This document shows positions 33,329 to 41,852 of a DNA stretch of 64,000 nucleotides, piece by piece (position 1 is the first letter of the stretch; every line of letters starts with the position of its first letter). This DNA is from Streptococcus parasanguinis (GTDB lineage: Bacteria; Bacillota; Bacilli; Lactobacillales; Streptococcaceae), in assembly GCA_905188195.1 (NCBI GenBank), contig CAJJKY010000007.1, positions 1 to 64,000 on the forward strand, written 5' to 3'. The translations under genes were made by a program, and so were the position numbers. The notes under the pieces were generated by a model that was not told where the DNA came from, searched no databases, and saw only the letters and a list, made by a program, of their open reading frames with translations.

Positions 33329-33357
33329 TTGACAAAGTCAGAAGCGGGAGCTATAAT
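33329..33357 (+). promoter_or_regulatory. Consensus sigma-A promoter of the tryptophan T-box
   Basis: Perfect TTGACA (33329-33334) and TATAAT (33352-33357) with the ideal 17-bp spacer. It is the only full-consensus promoter I see in the window, so the transcript should be strong and controlled mainly by the T-box. Confidence 0.9.
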
Positions 33358-33363
33358 AGCTTC

Positions 33364-33621
33364 AAGACATCAGAAAAGTAGAGATTTGTCTCACTTCCAG
33401 GGAGCTTGTGGTGATTGCGAACAAGCAGTGGTGAATCTTGAAATGGGCTGATGCGTTTATGATAATGAATTTGAAACAATAAAAATTCGGTGAGCACACC
33501 TTATCGTGCACCCTGTTGTTAGACAGGTCAGAGATGTAGGAGAAAGAATAGCTTCCTACAATTGAGGTGGCACCGCGGTATCGAATCGTCCTCACACAGA
33601 TTTTTCTGTGTGAGGTTTTTT
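33364..33621 (+). promoter_or_regulatory. T-box riboswitch, tryptophan specifier (TGG)
   Basis: The T-box sequence GGTGGCACCGCGG (about 33567-33579) precedes a terminator with a perfect 10-bp stem (cctcacacag / ctgtgtgagg at 33590-33615) and six T. Stem I includes the distal GGGAGC and GATTGCGAAC motifs. The specifier side reads gaaaTGGgct, placing TGG (Trp) at 33444-33446. It controls the trpB gene that starts at 33718. Confidence 0.93.
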
Positions 33622-33717
33622 GTATCTCAAAGGAAACCAGTGAGACTGCAGCTCAAAGGGCCCGCGAGAGAAAAAGATCATAAACAAGATTGAAGATATA
33701 GAAAAGAGGACACAATC

Positions 33718-34905
33718 ATGACAGAAACAAAAGGCTATTTCGGACAATTTGGTGGATCTTTCGTACCAGAACCCATTCAAAACTTGCTCAATCAATTAGA
33801 GGAAACCTTTGAACAGTATAAAAATGATCCAGAATTTATCGCAGAATACAAACATTATTTGAAAGATTATTCTGGACGCGAAACACCACTCTACTTTGCG
33901 GAAAGTTTGACAGATCATTTAGGTGGGGCAAAAATTTATTTGAAGCGCGAAGACTTGAATCACCTAGGTTCGCATAAATTAAATAACGTCTTGGGGCAAA
34001 TCCTCTTGGCTAAGCGCATGGGCAAAACGCGCGTGATTGCTGAAACAGGAGCAGGTCAACACGGTGTGGCTACAGCAGCAGCGGCAGCTAAGTTTGGCAT
34101 GGCCTGTGATGTCTACATGGGGGCAGAAGACGTGGAACGCCAACGCTTGAATGTCTTCCGCATGGAAATGATGGGGGCAACCGTCCATGCGGTTGAAACA
34201 GGAACAAAAACCTTGAAAGACGCTGTTGATGCTGCCTTTGGAGCATGGATGGCGGATCTGGATGCCTTTTACGTTTTGGGTTCTGCTGTTGGCCCTCACC
34301 CTTACCCAACCATTGTGCATGAATTCCAAAAAGTGATCAGTGAAGAATCTAAACGTCAAATCTTGGAAAAAGAAGGTCGTTTGCCGGATTATGTGATTGC
34401 CTGTGTCGGTGGTGGCTCCAATGCCATCGGTGCCTTTTCTGAATATGTCGCAGAAGAGGAAGTCGGCTTGATTGGGGTAGAAGCAGCTGGTCATGGCTTG
34501 GATACCGATCAGCACGCAGCGACTATGACCAAAGGGACTATCGGAGTGGTTGATGGTATGAAGACCTATGCAGTCTTTGGCGAAGATGGAAAAGTAGCGC
34601 CAGTGTACTCGATCTCTGCTGGTTTGGACTACCCAGGGGTTGGTCCAGAGCATGCTTTCTTTAAAGATTCTGGTCGTGTCGAATACGTAGCAGCAACAGA
34701 TGATGAAGCAGTAGAAGCTCTTCTTCTTCTCAGTAAGACAGAAGGGATCCTCCCAGCTATTGAAAGCTCACACGCGATTGCAGAAGCAGTCAAACGTGCT
34801 CCACAATTGGATAAAGACAAGATCATCATCATCAATGTTTCCGGACGTGGGGACAAGGATGTGGCTGCCATCGCCGATTATCTAGAAGCGAAGGCTGCAA
34901 AATAA
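33718..34905 (+). CDS. trpB: Tryptophan synthase beta chain, orphan copy
   Basis: A 395-residue PLP enzyme that joins indole and serine to make tryptophan. The Schiff-base Lys is K87, in HLGSHKLNN where typical TrpB has HTGAHKINN. E109 in AETGAGQHG, the phosphate loop GGGSNAIG and ISAGLDYPGVGPEH are kept. No trpA or other trp gene is present: the next gene is convergent and unrelated. Control by a Trp T-box supports the tryptophan role, and salvage of external indole is the simplest reading. Confidence 0.92.
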   Translation: MTETKGYFGQFGGSFVPEPIQNLLNQLEETFEQYKNDPEFIAEYKHYLKDYSGRETPLYFAESLTDHLGGAKIYLKREDLNHLGSHKLNNVLGQILLAKRMGKTRVIAETGAGQHGVATAAAAAKFGMACDVYMGAEDVERQRLNVFRMEMMGATVHAVETGTKTLKDAVDAAFGAWMADLDAFYVLGSAVGPHPYPTIVHEFQKVISEESKRQILEKEGRLPDYVIACVGGGSNAIGAFSEYVAEEEVGLIGVEAAGHGLDTDQHAATMTKGTIGVVDGMKTYAVFGEDGKVAPVYSISAGLDYPGVGPEHAFFKDSGRVEYVAATDDEAVEALLLLSKTEGILPAIESSHAIAEAVKRAPQLDKDKIIIINVSGRGDKDVAAIADYLEAKAAK

Positions 34906-34912
34906 GAAGAAC

Positions 34913-35572
34913 TTATCTGCAAAACATCGTATAAAGCAGTAAAGCGTGATAACTGAGAAAGAGACAGGGAACAAAGGGAATCCGGTCTCTTTCTTTTTTG
35001 AGAGCAAAGAAGAGAATGCCTAAGATGGATGCGATCTGAATGAGAATGAGGATCTGGGTAGAAGAAAAGCTTAGCGAAAAGGTAGCTAGTAAGAGAAAAT
35101 CTCCTGCTCCCATTCCGATAAAGAAAAAGTGAGCTCCGATTGCAAGGAGTAAAAAGACCAGCATGAGGAGATTACTACCGGATAAAAAGAGGACCAGGGC
35201 ATGGAGACAGCACCAGATGACCAAGGGGTATTCCATAAAGCGAAGGTCATAGATGGCTAAAACGGCAGCTCCCAGTAGTGTTAGAAGTTGAGGCAGAGAA
35301 AGGAAACCATTGGCGCAGGCTAAAAAGAGCAGGCCACTCCAGACCTCAAAAAGGCAGTACCAAAATGGGTAGGGCTGATGACAATAGCGACAGCGAAAGC
35401 GATGCAGTAGTTGCGAGAGGATAGGGATCAAATCCCAAACTCTAAGGATGTGCTGGCAGTGATCGCAATGACTGCGAGGAGCGAGAATAGATTGGTTTGG
35501 AAAACGATCGACAACTAGCCCCAAAAAAGAGGCGATGCAAGTACCGATGGTAAAAAAATAAAAGTTGATCAT
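34913..35572 (-). CDS. cilC: Prepilin peptidase of the competence pilus (A24 family)
   Basis: A 219-residue polytopic membrane protease/methylase that processes competence pseudopilins. The N-terminal zinc region has CDHC and CRYC pairs (about 36-65). The catalytic aspartates lie in IYDLRFMEYP and in the GxGD motif GMGAGDFLLL. Family length fits. A SigX box lies just upstream, and the ATG comes seven bases after it with no ribosome site, so translation may be leaderless. The gene is called pilD, comC or cilC in different streptococci. Confidence 0.9.
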   Translation of the reverse strand: MINFYFFTIGTCIASFLGLVVDRFPNQSILAPRSHCDHCQHILRVWDLIPILSQLLHRFRCRYCHQPYPFWYCLFEVWSGLLFLACANGFLSLPQLLTLLGAAVLAIYDLRFMEYPLVIWCCLHALVLFLSGSNLLMLVFLLLAIGAHFFFIGMGAGDFLLLATFSLSFSSTQILILIQIASILGILFFALKKERDRIPFVPCLFLSYHALLLYTMFCR

Positions 35573-35579
35573 ACTTATT

Positions 35580-35587
35580 TATTCGTA
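35580..35587 (-). promoter_or_regulatory. ComX/SigX box (TACGAATA) of the prepilin peptidase gene
   Basis: The minus strand reads TACGAATA, the streptococcal late-competence -10 consensus, seven bases before the ATG at 35572. Late-competence pilus genes are known to use this box. Confidence 0.85.
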
Positions 35588-35623
35588 AAGCAATCAGAAA
35601 ATTTCATCATTTACTTGAAAATC

Positions 35624-35652
35624 TTGTAAAGCCTTTCTAAATTTGATACAAT
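35624..35652 (+). promoter_or_regulatory. Promoter of yqgQ, probably leaderless
   Basis: TTGTAA at 35624-35629, 17-bp spacer, extended TGA-TACAAT at 35647-35652. The ATG at 35660 follows after seven bases without a Shine-Dalgarno. Confidence 0.6.
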
Positions 35653-35659
35653 AATGAAC

Positions 35660-35878
35660 ATGAAAAACCTGTATGATGTTCAACAATTTTTAAAACGTTT
35701 TGGAATCATCATTTACGTAGGGAAGCGCCTCTATGACATCGAATTGATGAAAATTGAGCTTCAACGTCTTTATGATGCAGGCCTGATGGAGCGGCTCGAT
35801 TATTTAGAAGCCGATACCGTTTTAAGAAGAGAACACAAGCAAGAATTAGAATTTTCGAAAAAGAGTGAGGTAGAGTGA
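35660..35878 (+). CDS. yqgQ: YqgQ family protein (DUF910)
   Basis: A 72-residue helical protein matching DUF910: MKNLYDVQQFLKRFGIIIY, then VGKRLYDIELMKIELQRLYDAGL. In B. subtilis the homologue lies before the glucokinase gene glcK; here a rhodanese-like gene follows. An ATG at 35654 would place the start two bases after the -10 box, so 35660 is preferred. Function unknown; a nucleic acid role has been suggested from its structure. Confidence 0.88.
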   Translation: MKNLYDVQQFLKRFGIIIYVGKRLYDIELMKIELQRLYDAGLMERLDYLEADTVLRREHKQELEFSKKSEVE

Positions 35879-36261
35879 TGGGAAATATCATTGTTTGGTT
35901 GGCTATTTTAGGAGTATTTGGATGGATGGCGTTTAATTATTTCCGCATCCGTAAAGCTGCTAAATTTGTGGATAATGCGACTTTTGAAGAGCTGATTCGT
36001 CAAGGGCAGTTGATTGACTTGCGAGAGCCAGCTGAGTTTCATGCCAAGCATATTTTAGGAGCACGCAACATTCCTTCAACTCAGTTGAAATTGAGTCTTG
36101 CAGCCTTGCGCAAAGACAAACCAATTTTGCTCTATGAAAATAGCCGTAGTTCTCGAGTAACCAATGCGGCTCTCTTTCTCAAGAAAAAAGGTTATACAGA
36201 CATTTATGTCTTGTCTTATGGTCTTGATTCTTGGAATGGGAAAGTGAAAAAAGACGCCTAA
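35878..36261 (+). CDS. Membrane-anchored rhodanese-like protein lacking the catalytic Cys
   Basis: A 127-residue protein with one N-terminal transmembrane helix (about 3-21) and a rhodanese domain: LIDLREPAEFHAKHILGARNIP and YVLSYGLDSWNG read in segments. The active-site loop reads LLYENSRSSR; Glu87 stands where active sulfurtransferases have Cys. It is probably a binding or scaffold protein. It overlaps the yqgQ stop (TGATG). Confidence 0.88.
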   Translation: MGNIIVWLAILGVFGWMAFNYFRIRKAAKFVDNATFEELIRQGQLIDLREPAEFHAKHILGARNIPSTQLKLSLAALRKDKPILLYENSRSSRVTNAALFLKKKGYTDIYVLSYGLDSWNGKVKKDA

Positions 36262-36263
36262 TA

Positions 36264-36308
36264 AAAAAGAGCTCTAACTGCACAAAGTGTGTGGTTAGAG
36301 CTTTTTTA
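36264..36308. terminator. Bidirectional terminator between the rhodanese and pseudouridine synthase genes
   Basis: Stem agctctaac / gttagagct with A and T runs on both sides, between convergent genes. The leftward gene's stop codon overlaps it. Confidence 0.85.
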
Positions 36309-37031
36309 TCTCGTTTTTTCAAGGTAGTCTTTGACCCATGTGAGCTCCACATCATTCAAAGGTCGGCTTTCTCCAGGGGCTAACTGAGGATCTAAGGTGA
36401 AGGGACCAAAAGACAAGCGTTTTAAGGATATTACTTTGACCCCAATGGCTAAAAACATCTTTTTCACTTGGTGGTATTTTCCTTCTGAGATTCGGACCTG
36501 GGCCTTGCTGTAGCTGGGGTGGCTTTCTAGAATGGTCAAGGAGGCAGGCTTGCAGATAGGGCCGTCTGTGAATGAAATCCCATTCTGAAATTGTTCGATG
36601 TGGGCTGCATAGAGCGGACCATTGACTTCTACCTCATAGACCTTCTCCACATGGTATTGAGGATGGAGCAGTTGAAAGCCTAAGGGACCATTATCAGTGA
36701 TGAGGAGCAAGCCACTCGTATCGCGATCGAGGCGACCAAGTGGATAGAGGTCTGGGTATTCTTGCTGGGGGTCCACTAGATCGATCACCGTTGGATGGTG
36801 GGCGTCTCTTTTGGCGGTCACGGCCCCAATTGGTTTATGGAGCATGTAGTAGTGGTGACGCGGTTCTTGAATGATCCGATCCCCTATTTGGATTTGTTGG
36901 AGTCCAGGGTCGATGTTTTGGGATAGCTTTTGAGCTGGTAGGTGATCGACCAAGATTTGCCTTCGGGCCAAAAGTTGTTTGATGTCTTTACGAGCGTACT
37001 GATGGTCTGCCATCAATTGATCTAATCTCAT
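36306..37031 (-). CDS. RsuA-family 16S rRNA pseudouridine synthase
   Basis: A 241-residue pseudouridine synthase of the RsuA/RluB/E/F branch. An S4-like N-terminal domain is short (MRLDQLMADHQYARKDIKQLL). The catalytic motif GRLDRDTSGLLLITDNG holds the Asp nucleophile, and GKYHQVKKMF is the second signature. I start at the ATG at 37031 with AGAGG upstream; the longer frame lacks support. The rRNA target (position 516 for RsuA) is inferred. Confidence 0.9.
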   Translation of the reverse strand: MRLDQLMADHQYARKDIKQLLARRQILVDHLPAQKLSQNIDPGLQQIQIGDRIIQEPRHHYYMLHKPIGAVTAKRDAHHPTVIDLVDPQQEYPDLYPLGRLDRDTSGLLLITDNGPLGFQLLHPQYHVEKVYEVEVNGPLYAAHIEQFQNGISFTDGPICKPASLTILESHPSYSKAQVRISEGKYHQVKKMFLAIGVKVISLKRLSFGPFTLDPQLAPGESRPLNDVELTWVKDYLEKTR

Positions 37032-37161
37032 GGGAGCCTCTTTTTCTGAAATTCTTATCATCAGTGTATCATGAAAAGAAAAGGAAATCGAGTCGGAGAA
37101 AAGAAACGAAGATGAAAACATTTACAACTAGCTGAACTGTGTTTTTTAGATAGGACTGTGG

Positions 37162-37167
37162 TATAAT
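37162..37167 (+). promoter_or_regulatory. Extended -10 promoter of typA
   Basis: TGG-TATAAT with the hexamer at 37162-37167 and no good -35. The leader is about 40 bases with AGAGGAAA before the ATG. Confidence 0.55.
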
Positions 37168-37209
37168 TGTTCAGTTAGAAATATTATTTAAAAATTTATA
37201 GAGGAAATC

Positions 37210-39057
37210 ATGACAAAATTAAGAGAAGATATTCGTAACGTTGCGATCATTGCCCACGTTGACCATGGTAAAACAACCTTGGTAGACGAATTGTTGAAAC
37301 AATCGCACACCTTGGATGAACGTAAAGAATTGCAAGAACGTGCAATGGACTCAAACGATCTTGAAAAAGAACGTGGGATCACGATCCTTGCTAAAAATAC
37401 AGCCGTTGCTTATAACGGAACTCGAATCAATATCATGGACACACCAGGACACGCGGACTTCGGTGGAGAAGTGGAACGGATCATGAAAATGGTCGATGGG
37501 GTTGTATTGGTCGTTGATGCCTACGAAGGAACCATGCCTCAGACTCGTTTCGTATTGAAAAAAGCCTTGGAACAAGATCTTGTTCCGATCGTTGTAGTTA
37601 ACAAAATCGATAAACCATCTGCTCGTCCAGAAGAAGTTGTAGACGAAGTTCTTGAACTCTTCATCGAATTGGGTGCGGATGATGACCAATTGGAATTCCC
37701 GGTTGTTTATGCATCAGCGATTAACGGAACATCTTCACTTTCAGACGATCCAGCTGATCAAGAGCACACAATGGCACCGATCTTTGATACTATCATTGAT
37801 CACATCCCAGCTCCAGTTGATAACTCAGATGAGCCTCTTCAATTCCAAGTATCCCTGCTTGATTACAACGACTTCGTTGGACGTATTGGTATCGGACGTG
37901 TCTTCCGTGGTACTGTAAAAGTTGGGGACCAAGTAACCCTTTCTAAATTGGATGGAACGACTAAGAACTTCCGTGTTACCAAACTCTTTGGTTTCTTTGG
38001 TTTGGAACGTCGTGAAATTCAAGAAGCTAAAGCGGGTGACTTGATCGCTATCTCTGGTATGGAAGATATCTTCGTTGGAGAAACCATCACACCGACAGAC
38101 GCAGTTGAAGCTCTTCCAATCCTTCACATCGATGAACCAACGCTTCAAATGACCTTCTTGGTCAACAACTCACCATTTGCTGGTCGTGAAGGAAAATGGG
38201 TGACCTCACGTAAAGTCGAAGAACGCTTGCAAGCGGAATTGCAAACAGACGTTTCTCTTCGTGTTGACCCAACTGATTCACCTGATAAATGGACAGTTTC
38301 AGGACGTGGGGAATTGCACTTGTCTATCTTGATTGAAACCATGCGTCGTGAAGGATACGAATTGCAAGTATCTCGTCCAGAAGTTATTATCAAGGAAATT
38401 GATGGTGTCCAATGTGAACCATTTGAGCGCGTACAAATCGACACACCAGAAGAATACCAAGGATCTGTTATTCAAAGCCTTTCTGAGCGTAAGGGTGAAA
38501 TGTTGGATATGATCTCAACTGGTAACGGTCAAACTCGTTTGGTCTTCCTTGTTCCAGCGCGTGGTTTGATTGGATACTCAACAGAGTTCTTGTCAATGAC
38601 ACGTGGTTACGGAATCATGAACCACACCTTTGATCAATACTTGCCAGTGATTCCAGGAGAAATCGGTGGACGTCACCGTGGTGCTCTTGTTTCAATCGAT
38701 AACGGAAAAGCAACCACTTACTCTATCATGTCTATCGAAGAACGTGGTACGATCTTTGTCAATCCAGGTACAGAAGTTTACGAAGGAATGATCATCGGGG
38801 AAAACTCTCGTGAGAACGACTTGACCGTAAACATTACGAAAGCAAAACAAATGACCAACGTTCGTTCAGCTACTAAGGACCAAACAGCGGTTATCAAGAC
38901 TCCTCGTATCTTGACCTTGGAAGAATCTCTTGAGTTCTTGAACGACGATGAGTACATGGAAGTAACACCGGAATCTATCCGCTTGCGGAAACAAATCTTG
39001 AACAAAGCAGAACGCGAAAAAGCAAATAAAAAGAAAAAATCAGCAGCTGCTGAATAA
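37210..39057 (+). CDS. typA: Ribosome-associated GTPase TypA/BipA
   Basis: A 615-residue translational GTPase related to EF-G that helps 50S assembly and growth under stress. The G motifs are AHVDHGKTT (G1), DTPGHADF (G3) and NKIDKP (G4), with switch I in ERGITI. Domain V and the BipA-specific C-terminal domain (SRENDLTVNITKAKQMTNVR read in part) are present. Near-optimal codon use suggests high expression. Confidence 0.98.
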   Translation: MTKLREDIRNVAIIAHVDHGKTTLVDELLKQSHTLDERKELQERAMDSNDLEKERGITILAKNTAVAYNGTRINIMDTPGHADFGGEVERIMKMVDGVVLVVDAYEGTMPQTRFVLKKALEQDLVPIVVVNKIDKPSARPEEVVDEVLELFIELGADDDQLEFPVVYASAINGTSSLSDDPADQEHTMAPIFDTIIDHIPAPVDNSDEPLQFQVSLLDYNDFVGRIGIGRVFRGTVKVGDQVTLSKLDGTTKNFRVTKLFGFFGLERREIQEAKAGDLIAISGMEDIFVGETITPTDAVEALPILHIDEPTLQMTFLVNNSPFAGREGKWVTSRKVEERLQAELQTDVSLRVDPTDSPDKWTVSGRGELHLSILIETMRREGYELQVSRPEVIIKEIDGVQCEPFERVQIDTPEEYQGSVIQSLSERKGEMLDMISTGNGQTRLVFLVPARGLIGYSTEFLSMTRGYGIMNHTFDQYLPVIPGEIGGRHRGALVSIDNGKATTYSIMSIEERGTIFVNPGTEVYEGMIIGENSRENDLTVNITKAKQMTNVRSATKDQTAVIKTPRILTLEESLEFLNDDEYMEVTPESIRLRKQILNKAEREKANKKKKSAAAE

Positions 39058-39079
39058 TACGGAAAGAAAGGAGAAAAAA

Positions 39080-39328
39080 ATGGTCTATTTTATCTTAGGG
39101 ATTTTGATTCTCCTTTTTTACCTTTTTATGACCCCCAAAAGTATTCGTGGTACCTTAAACAGTGTCACAATGGTGGTCTTGATCGTCTCCATTATCGTAC
39201 TGACTTGTCTCGCCATTTTTCAGATATTCCAACTACCGTCTGAGTTTTTTGTCGGTGCCTTTCTCGCCTTTGTTGGCTACCTGGCTTTGGTAGATATTTC
39301 CAAAATGACGACCAAACAGAAAAAATAA
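39080..39328 (+). CDS. DUF3165 family membrane protein
   Basis: An 82-residue protein with two to three hydrophobic helices (about 2-20, 28-50 and 54-70) and a short basic C-terminus. It matches the streptococcal DUF3165 family and sits between typA and murD as in related genomes. Function unknown. It has an AAAGGAG ribosome site. Confidence 0.8.
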   Translation: MVYFILGILILLFYLFMTPKSIRGTLNSVTMVVLIVSIIVLTCLAIFQIFQLPSEFFVGAFLAFVGYLALVDISKMTTKQKK

Positions 39329-39418
39329 ATGCTGACGTGATTTTTAAAGCCCTTTGGGCTTTTTAATTTTGCTAAAAAAAGGTAAAATAGAGAGTGATAA
39401 AAATGGAGCGAAGAAATC

Positions 39419-40768
39419 ATGAAATTTGTGAAACAATTTGAAAATAAAAAGGTTCTTGTATTAGGTTTGGCTAAGTCAGGCGAGTCAGCTGCTCGTTTGT
39501 TGGATCGCTTAGGAGCGATTGTGACCGTCAATGATGGCAAACCTTTTGAAGAAAATCCAGCAGCACAAAGTTTACTGGAAGAAGGGATTAAAGTTGTGAC
39601 AGGAGGTCACCCTCTGGAATTGTTGGATGAAGACTTTGCAGTCATGGTCAAAAATCCAGGAATCCCTTATTCTAACCCAATGGTTGAAAAAGCGCTTGAA
39701 AAGGGTATTCCAGTCCTCACTGAAGTGGAATTGGCCTATCTGATTTCGGATGCGCCAATTATTGGGATTACAGGATCAAACGGAAAAACGACGACAACAA
39801 CCATGATCGGAGAAGTCTTGACGGCTGCCGGCCAAGGTGGTCTATTGTCTGGGAATATCGGTTTTCCAGCTAGTCAAGTTGCACAAACAGCAACAGAAAA
39901 GGATGTTCTGGTCATGGAATTGTCTTCTTTCCAATTGATGGGAATTGAAGCCTTCCATCCAGAGATTGCAGTGATTACCAACCTCATGCCAACCCATATC
40001 GACTATCATGGTTCTTTTGAAAATTATGTAGCTGCCAAATGGAATCTTCAAAAGAATATGACAGAAAAAGATGTCATTGTCTTAAACTTCAATCAAGATT
40101 TGGCCAAGGAACTCGCTACAAAAACCAAGGCAAGAGTCCTTCCATTTTCAACGGTCGAAAAGGTGGATGGGGCTTATTTGGAAGATGGACTTCTCAAGTT
40201 TAAGGGAGAAGTTGTTATGCGAGCAGATGAACTGGGTGTTCCAGGTAGCCACAATGTAGAGAATGCCTTGGCAACGATTGCAGTTGCAAAAGTCCGTGGT
40301 GTGGAGAATGAGGTCATTAAAGAAACCTTGTCGGCCTTTGGGGGTGTGAAACACCGCCTTCAATATGTGGATGAGATTCAAGGTGTCAAATTCTATAATG
40401 ATAGTAAATCGACTAATATTCTAGCAACACAAAAAGCTCTTTCTGGTTTTGATAACAGCAAGGTGATCTTGATTGCAGGGGGTCTCGATCGTGGCAATGA
40501 ATTTGATGAATTGGTGCCTCACATTACTGGCTTAAAGGAAATGGTGATTCTAGGGGAATCAGCTCCTCGAGTGAAACGCGCAGCCGATAAAGCAGGCGTC
40601 CCTTATGTCGATGCGGCAGATGTAGCGGATGCGACAAAGAAAGCCTTCGATTTGGCTAGCACCGGAGATGTTGTGCTACTAAGTCCTGCCAATGCCAGCT
40701 GGGATATGTATCCGAATTTTGAAGTGCGTGGGGATGAATTCCTTGCTACAGTAAAAGGGTTGAAATAA
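39419..40768 (+). CDS. murD: UDP-N-acetylmuramoylalanine-D-glutamate ligase
   Basis: The cytosolic enzyme adds D-glutamate to the muropeptide precursor. The 449-residue protein has the N-terminal UDP-binding domain (VLVLGLAKSGESAARLL), the ATP loop GITGSNGKTTTTTM, the central metal region and the C-terminal ligase domain with YNDSKSTN. It starts the murD-murG-divIB run; murG begins two bases after the stop. Confidence 0.98.
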   Translation: MKFVKQFENKKVLVLGLAKSGESAARLLDRLGAIVTVNDGKPFEENPAAQSLLEEGIKVVTGGHPLELLDEDFAVMVKNPGIPYSNPMVEKALEKGIPVLTEVELAYLISDAPIIGITGSNGKTTTTTMIGEVLTAAGQGGLLSGNIGFPASQVAQTATEKDVLVMELSSFQLMGIEAFHPEIAVITNLMPTHIDYHGSFENYVAAKWNLQKNMTEKDVIVLNFNQDLAKELATKTKARVLPFSTVEKVDGAYLEDGLLKFKGEVVMRADELGVPGSHNVENALATIAVAKVRGVENEVIKETLSAFGGVKHRLQYVDEIQGVKFYNDSKSTNILATQKALSGFDNSKVILIAGGLDRGNEFDELVPHITGLKEMVILGESAPRVKRAADKAGVPYVDAADVADATKKAFDLASTGDVVLLSPANASWDMYPNFEVRGDEFLATVKGLK

Positions 40769-40769
40769 A

Positions 40770-41852
40770 ATGAAAAAAATAATGTTTACTGGTGGGGGAA
40801 CCGTGGGACATGTGACCCTTAATCTCCTCTTGATTCCAAAATTTATCGAAGATGGATGGGAAGTCCATTATATTGGGGACAAAAAAGGAATCGAATACCA
40901 AGAGATCAAAAAGTCTGGCTTAGACGTACGCTTCCATTCAATTGCAACAGGGAAATTGCGCCGCTATTTCTCTTTCCAAAATATGATAGATGTGTTCAAG
41001 GTGGCTTGGGGAACGCTCCAGTCCATTGCAATCCTGCTTCGTGTGCGCCCACAAGTTCTCTTCTCAAAAGGAGGATTTGTATCGGTGCCACCAGTGATCG
41101 CAGCCCGACTCACGCGTGTTCCTGTCTATATCCATGAGTCCGATCTTTCTATGGGATTGGCCAATAAAATTGCTTATAAATTTGCTACCAAGATGTACAC
41201 GACTTTTGAGCAAGCACATGGTTTGACAAAGAGTGAGCATATCGGTGCGGTAACCAAGGTCACAGATCATATTCCGCCAACTTCAGAAGTTTTAGAAGAA
41301 AAAACAAAAGGTTTCCGAAAAGACTTGCCGACCCTTCTCTTTGTCGGAGGATCTGCTGGTGCGCGTGTCTTTAATGAATTTGTGACAGAGCATCAAGCAG
41401 AGCTCTTGCAGCACTACAATATCATCAATTTGACGGGCGATTCAACATTGAATCAGGCTGAGGGTGGTTTGTATCGAGTGGATTATGTAACCGATCAGTA
41501 TTTGCCCATGCTCCAGAAGGCTGATTTAGTGGTGACTAGAGGTGGAGCCAATACCTTATTTGAACTATTAGCCATGAACAAACTCCATTTGATTGTACCG
41601 CTAGGAAAAGAAGCCAGCCGTGGCGATCAGATTGAAAATGCCCAATATTTTGTGGATAAAGGTTATGCAGAGCAATTGCAGGAAGATCAATTGACGCTCG
41701 AAACCTTCAATGAAACCATTCAAGAAATGTTGAAGCAAAGCCAAGTCTACCACCAAGCAATGGAAAAATCGACAGAACTCCTTTCACTAGACGATTTTTA
41801 CGGCCTGCTTCAAAAAGATATCAGTAAGGGAAAAGATGACGGACGACAATAA
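40770..41852 (+). CDS. murG: UDP-GlcNAc:lipid I N-acetylglucosaminyltransferase
   Basis: The enzyme converts lipid I to lipid II at the inner face of the membrane. The 360-residue GT-B protein has the N-terminal Gly-rich loop FTGGGTVGHVTLN, and a second loop LFVGGSAGARVFN with the C-terminal donor site TRGGANTLFELLAM. It overlaps divIB by 17 bases. Confidence 0.97.
   Translation: MKKIMFTGGGTVGHVTLNLLLIPKFIEDGWEVHYIGDKKGIEYQEIKKSGLDVRFHSIATGKLRRYFSFQNMIDVFKVAWGTLQSIAILLRVRPQVLFSKGGFVSVPPVIAARLTRVPVYIHESDLSMGLANKIAYKFATKMYTTFEQAHGLTKSEHIGAVTKVTDHIPPTSEVLEEKTKGFRKDLPTLLFVGGSAGARVFNEFVTEHQAELLQHYNIINLTGDSTLNQAEGGLYRVDYVTDQYLPMLQKADLVVTRGGANTLFELLAMNKLHLIVPLGKEASRGDQIENAQYFVDKGYAEQLQEDQLTLETFNETIQEMLKQSQVYHQAMEKSTELLSLDDFYGLLQKDISKGKDDGRQ

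Noticed and set aside
35875..35877. GTG start three bases before the rhodanese ATG
   Set aside because: The ATG at 35878 overlaps the yqgQ stop in the usual TGATG way and begins the membrane helix, so it is preferred.
37230..37237. TATTCGTA (reverse SigX box) in the first codons of typA
   Set aside because: It falls inside a highly conserved coding region and points away from any gene start.
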